From the NCBI RefSeq assembly GCF_000508185.1, contig NZ_AYOY01000165.1:1-64000 (forward strand): a DNA stretch of 64,000 bases, in the 5' to 3' direction. The position numbers and the translations under genes are program-made. Positions 60,766 to 64,000 of the stretch are shown here, one piece after another. The notes beneath the pieces are model-generated. The model saw nothing but the letters and a program-made list of their open reading frames with translations, ran no database searches and was not told where the DNA came from. The stretch comes from Sphingobium sp. C100 (GTDB lineage Bacteria; Pseudomonadota; Alphaproteobacteria; Sphingomonadales; Sphingomonadaceae). Each line of letters starts with the position of its first letter. Positions within the stretch are counted from its first letter, which is position 1.

Positions 60766-60803
60766 GGGGTCGGTTCCGGCTGAGGGCGGAATGACACCCT
60801 AAG
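60766..60803. repeat. Terminal inverted repeat of the Tn3-family transposon, 38 bp
   Basis: Begins GGGGTCGGTT and ends CCCTAAG, exactly 38 bp, the length and end bases typical of Tn3-family terminal repeats. It overlaps the last codons of tnpA, also typical. The other copy is outside the window, so it cannot be compared. Confidence 0.75.
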
Positions 60804-63696
60804 CGCCGGCGTCCTTGGGCCAAAGGTACTCGCCAGTGAGGAGGATGTGTGCCCATCCGAGCGGCGAAATATGGGCGAGAAGATGGTCGGGGGTATCGAG
60901 CCCTTCGCGGCGCCGGGCCTCAACGGCATGGCCAAGGTGCAGGGTGTTCCAGTAGACGATGATGGCGGTGAGCAGGTTGAGGCCGGCGATCCGGTAATGC
61001 TGACCCTCCGTCGTGCGGTCGCGGATTTCGCCCTGACGGCCGATGCGCAGGGCATTTTTCAGCGCATGATGTGCCTCGCCTTTGTTGAGGCCGACCTGTG
61101 CACGGCGCTGCATGCCGACGTCGAGTATCCATTCGATGATGAACAGCGTCCGCTCGATCCGGCCCACCTCGCGCAGCGCGGAGGCAAGATCGTTCTGGCG
61201 CGGATAGGAGGCGAGCTTGCGCAAGATGCTGCTCGGCGCGACCTGTCCAGCGCTCATGGTGGCGGCGCAGCGGAACAGATCGGGCCAGTTGGAAACGATC
61301 AGCGCCTCACGCGCCTTGCCGCCCACCAGCGGGCGCAATTCGCTCGGCGTCGCGGCAGGGTCGAACACGTACAGTCGTTTGGATGGGAGGTCGCGGATGC
61401 GCAGTACAAGGCGGCAGCCGAGCATCGCGCTGATCCCGAACAGATGATCGGTGAACCCGCCAGTGTCGGCGTACTGCTCTTCGATCCGTCGCCCTGCCTC
61501 ATTCATCGTCAGCCCGTCGAGTAGATAAGGTGCTTCGCTGACCGTGGCTGGAATGGTCCGCGATGCAAACGGCGCGAAGCGGTCGTTGACGTGGGTATAG
61601 GCCTTGATGCCGGGATCGTTGCCGTAGCGGGCGTTGATCGTATTCATCGCTTCGCCCTGCCGTGCGGCGGGGAAGAACTGGCCATCGGCCGATGCGGATC
61701 TGCCCATACCCCAGACCTGGGCCATCGGCAGCGCCCCTTGCGCCGCGACCACGTTGGCCAGCGCCTGGTCGATCGCCTCGCTTTCGACGTGCCAGCGAGC
61801 GAGACGGGAGAGTTGCCAATAGTCGTGAGTGTTGGAAGCCTCTGCCATCTTACGCAGACCCAAATTCAGGCCCTCGGCAAGCAGGACGTTGAGCAGGCCG
61901 ATTCGGTCGCCGCATGGCACGCCGGTGCGCAGATGCGTGAAGGCATCAGTGAAACCCAGCGCGGTATCGACTTCGAGCAGCAGATCGGTGATGCGGACGG
62001 GCGGCAGCCGGCGATACAGATCAAGCACCAGATCCTCGATCCCATCCGGCGCGTCAGCGGTGAGCCGATCAATGCGCAGCGTGCCGTCCTCGATGCTGCC
62101 TTTCGGAATTGTACCGCTGCGCGCGGCGCGACCGAGCCGGGCAAGGCCATCAGCGAGACGCACTTTGCGGTCAGCCAGCCAGACATGCGGGTCGGACGGG
62201 ACCGCCAGCTTCGCGGCATGCGCGACCGCCATCGGCACGAGGACGTGGCGCAGGTCACCATATCGATGCGAGCGGTCGAGCCATATGTCGCCCGAGCGCA
62301 GCGCGTCGCGCAGGTGAAACATGACCGCGACTTCCCGGAGGCGGGCATCATCATCGCCCTTCGCCCGCAACTGTCGCCGCCATTTGGAATGCGGGCGCAA
62401 GAAATCGTCGGCCGCCGGAACTGCGCCCTTGGTAGCGATGACGGTAGCCGCGTCCAGCAAAGGCCGTGCAACCGCCGCAGCTTTGAGGTCGAGGCATCGC
62501 AGCATGCGCGGGGCATACCGACGGAAGCGGTGATACCCCTGATCAACATAGGCCAGCGGATCATCGCCCAAGGTGTCCGTCAACGTCTTGGCCGTAGCGA
62601 CGAGGCTGGTGAGCCGTTCCCATCCCGCCCCGCCCGCGACCGCATCTTCCAGCGACGCGCCGTCGCCATGCGCTTCGAGCAATGATTGACCGAGTGCAGT
62701 GAAGCCGTTCAAAGTCGCAGTGGTAGCGCCTCTGGTTTCTACGACCCGCGCGTCATGCAGTTGCTTCGCGTCGCGCCAGGTGCGGCCAACGATCCGGTCA
62801 TGTGTTTCGATCACCGCATCCGCAGTCGCCGTGGCCCATTCAATGACGCAGACCGCCATGATAGCGCGGCGCCGATCGGCGCCGAGGTCGCGCAGGCCAT
62901 CGGCGAAGTAGCGCTCGCCCTGCCGGCGTAGCCGGGCGACGCGATGCGGTGGAACACCGGCAAGTATACCATCATTGAGGTTCATCGCGCGCAGGAACTC
63001 GAGCCGGTCGAGCAGCCGGTTCGCCGCGGCGGAGTTGTTGCCCGGCTCAATCCGGCGCAGCCAGATGAAGCGGCTGATCGCCCCCGGCAGCATCTCGGTA
63101 GTCAGTCGGTCGAGCCCATCACAGGCGACGGGATCGAGACGGGCCGCGATCCGCTTCTCGATCCGACGTTCGGCGGCGACGAGCGCGTCCGCGCACAAAC
63201 GCTCGATTGTCGTGATCGCCGGCAGGATGGTCATGGTTTCACGGCAGCGGGCAATGAAGCGCCGGGCAAGGTCGTCGTTTGAGCGTGCCTGCTCGGCTTC
63301 GGCGAGAAGCCAATCGCGGAAAGCCCTGGCATACGGTCCCCGTCCGGGGAACATTCTGTATCCGTAGATACGGCGCAGCGCCTCCATGTGCTGGTGGCGG
63401 GTTTGGCGTCGAACGGCATAGGCCGCGAGCGTCTCGCCAGCGATGCCAAGCTGGGCGCCTAGAAAGGCAGATACAGTGTGGGGGATCAGTTCGCCGGGAG
63501 CAAGGGTCCGGCCTGGATATCGCAGCGCGCACAACTGCAGGGCGAACCCGATGCGGTTCTCCGGTCGGCGACGCCGGTCGATATGAATCAGGTCATCGTC
63601 TGCCAGAAGATAATGGCGCAGCAGCGCCGCTTCGTCAGTCGGTAGGTCGAGTAGGGCCGAACGCTGTCGGGCGCTGAGGATATGGCGTCTCGGCAT
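60799..63696 (-). CDS. tnpA: Tn3-family transposase TnpA, 965 aa
   Basis: A full-length Tn3 transposase with the DDE residues: D671 in SADGQ, D744 in ADTGGFTDH and E874 in NKGEAHHAL. The N-terminal MPRRHILSARQRSALLDLP and RYPGRTLAPGELIP are typical DNA-binding blocks. The length fits (about 960-1000). I start at ATG 63696; an upstream start at 63753 is possible but has weak support. No internal stop or frameshift is seen, so it looks functional. Confidence 0.95.
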   Translation of the reverse strand: MPRRHILSARQRSALLDLPTDEAALLRHYLLADDDLIHIDRRRRPENRIGFALQLCALRYPGRTLAPGELIPHTVSAFLGAQLGIAGETLAAYAVRRQTRHQHMEALRRIYGYRMFPGRGPYARAFRDWLLAEAEQARSNDDLARRFIARCRETMTILPAITTIERLCADALVAAERRIEKRIAARLDPVACDGLDRLTTEMLPGAISRFIWLRRIEPGNNSAAANRLLDRLEFLRAMNLNDGILAGVPPHRVARLRRQGERYFADGLRDLGADRRRAIMAVCVIEWATATADAVIETHDRIVGRTWRDAKQLHDARVVETRGATTATLNGFTALGQSLLEAHGDGASLEDAVAGGAGWERLTSLVATAKTLTDTLGDDPLAYVDQGYHRFRRYAPRMLRCLDLKAAAVARPLLDAATVIATKGAVPAADDFLRPHSKWRRQLRAKGDDDARLREVAVMFHLRDALRSGDIWLDRSHRYGDLRHVLVPMAVAHAAKLAVPSDPHVWLADRKVRLADGLARLGRAARSGTIPKGSIEDGTLRIDRLTADAPDGIEDLVLDLYRRLPPVRITDLLLEVDTALGFTDAFTHLRTGVPCGDRIGLLNVLLAEGLNLGLRKMAEASNTHDYWQLSRLARWHVESEAIDQALANVVAAQGALPMAQVWGMGRSASADGQFFPAARQGEAMNTINARYGNDPGIKAYTHVNDRFAPFASRTIPATVSEAPYLLDGLTMNEAGRRIEEQYADTGGFTDHLFGISAMLGCRLVLRIRDLPSKRLYVFDPAATPSELRPLVGGKAREALIVSNWPDLFRCAATMSAGQVAPSSILRKLASYPRQNDLASALREVGRIERTLFIIEWILDVGMQRRAQVGLNKGEAHHALKNALRIGRQGEIRDRTTEGQHYRIAGLNLLTAIIVYWNTLHLGHAVEARRREGLDTPDHLLAHISPLGWAHILLTGEYLWPKDAGA

Positions 63697-63703
63697 GCAC
63701 GGC

Positions 63704-63737
63704 TTGTCCCCATTGAACAGAAGTCTGTTTTGGACAA
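63704..63737. promoter_or_regulatory. Putative res site between tnpA and tnpR
   Basis: Nested inverted arms: TTGTCC (63704-63709) with GGACAA (63732-63737) and AACAGA (63716-63721) with TCTGTT (63724-63729). This is the expected place of the resolution site and overlapping promoters of Tn3-type elements. Confidence 0.5.
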
Positions 63738-63791
63738 CACTGACCCCACGCAAATCAAGGCTTTTCGAGGCCTAATTCCAGAAGGGTTCAA

Positions 63792-64000
63792 TTGGGACAG
63801 CGCGCCGCCATCTACGCCAGGGTTTCGACAGCCGACCAGTCGTGCGAACGGCAGCTCCGCGACCTGGCCGGCTTTGCCGAGCGTGGCGGCTATGAAGTGG
63901 TCGAGGTCTTCCGCGAAACCGCGTCGGGCATGAAGGCAAACCGTTCGGCGCGGGCTGAGGTGATGAAGCTGGCGCAGGCACGCCATATCGATGCGATCCT
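63792..64000 (+). CDS. tnpR: Serine resolvase TnpR, 3' end outside window
   Basis: Starting with TTG 63792, the product reads LGQRAAIYARVSTADQ, giving the catalytic serine (S12) and the arginine R10 of resolvases/invertases, then LRDLAGFAERGGYEVVEVF and KANRSARAEVMKLAQA. About 69 residues are visible. It resolves cointegrates after transposition. AAGG lies just upstream of the start. Confidence 0.85.
   Translation, partial: MGQRAAIYARVSTADQSCERQLRDLAGFAERGGYEVVEVFRETASGMKANRSARAEVMKLAQARHIDAI

Larger units (their letters stand above)
60766..64000. mobile_element. Tn3-family transposon, left end in window, right end outside
   Basis: The element spans from the 38-bp end at 60766 to beyond the window and contains tnpA (minus) and a divergent tnpR, the layout of Tn3-type units. 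It lies 60 bp upstream of the GGDEF-EAL start, so it may have separated that gene from its promoter. No cargo gene is visible before the window ends. The target duplication at this end would be the 5 bases before 60766 (TCAAT). Confidence 0.85.

Noticed and set aside
1-64000. CRISPR arrays, rRNA or tRNA genes
   Set aside because: No regularly spaced identical repeats and no RNA gene signatures were seen on either strand.

Overview
The window looks like about 64 kb of a GC-rich sphingomonad-type alphaproteobacterial conjugative element, either a plasmid or an integrative conjugative element, with nested mobile DNA. The assignment rests on a SciP/DUF1153 homologue, a complete F-type (MPF_F) conjugation gene set with a MobF relaxase, and dense GC-rich coding. 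I see no rRNA, tRNA or CRISPR array, and no plasmid replication gene that I can name.

Left part (1-12.5 kb). Small plasmid-type genes (DUF2493/SLOG, zinc-ribbon and unknown proteins) are separated by repeated non-coding modules: a paired leader element at 2150-2272 and 3010-3146, and a paired trailer hairpin at 794-826 and 3473-3507. Next comes a non-coding stretch (3756-4235) that is the best oriT candidate. It is followed by a ribbon-helix-helix-like accessory gene, the coupling protein gene traD, the relaxase-helicase gene traI and four accessory genes, three of them with membrane segments.

Accessory/defence island (12.5-24.1 kb). A tyrosine recombinase heads a set that includes an AbiEii-type nucleotidyltransferase with a small partner, an Abi_C abortive-infection protein, a winged-helix-like protein, a lone AtpI-type ATPase accessory gene between repeated motifs, a DUF3800 protein, HU, a possible nuclease and a complete abiEi-abiEii pair.

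Transfer operon (43.8 to 24.4 kb, minus strand). The order is traA, L, E, K, B, dsbC, traV, traC, a small membrane gene, trbI, an S26 TraF peptidase, traW, a small membrane gene, traU, trbC, traN, a small secreted ORF, traF, traH, traG. Most junctions overlap or nearly touch, so the genes are probably translationally coupled. Degenerate tandem repeats, an unknown gene, an XRE regulator and a lytic transglycosylase lie upstream.

Right part (46.3-60.7 kb). This part is more chromosome-like: a DUF1173-type protein, a GNAT/winged-helix pair, a LysR regulator, an SGNH hydrolase, two paralogous membrane GGDEF proteins, one of them with a duplicated Asp codon (GGDDEF), a SciP homologue, an AarF/UbiB kinase and a GGDEF-EAL gene that is frameshifted near its start. 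A strongly structured, pseudoknot-capable element lies upstream of one GGDEF gene.

Right edge. A Tn3-family transposon begins at a 38-bp GGGG...TAAG end (60766-60803), carries tnpA and a divergent tnpR, and runs off the window.
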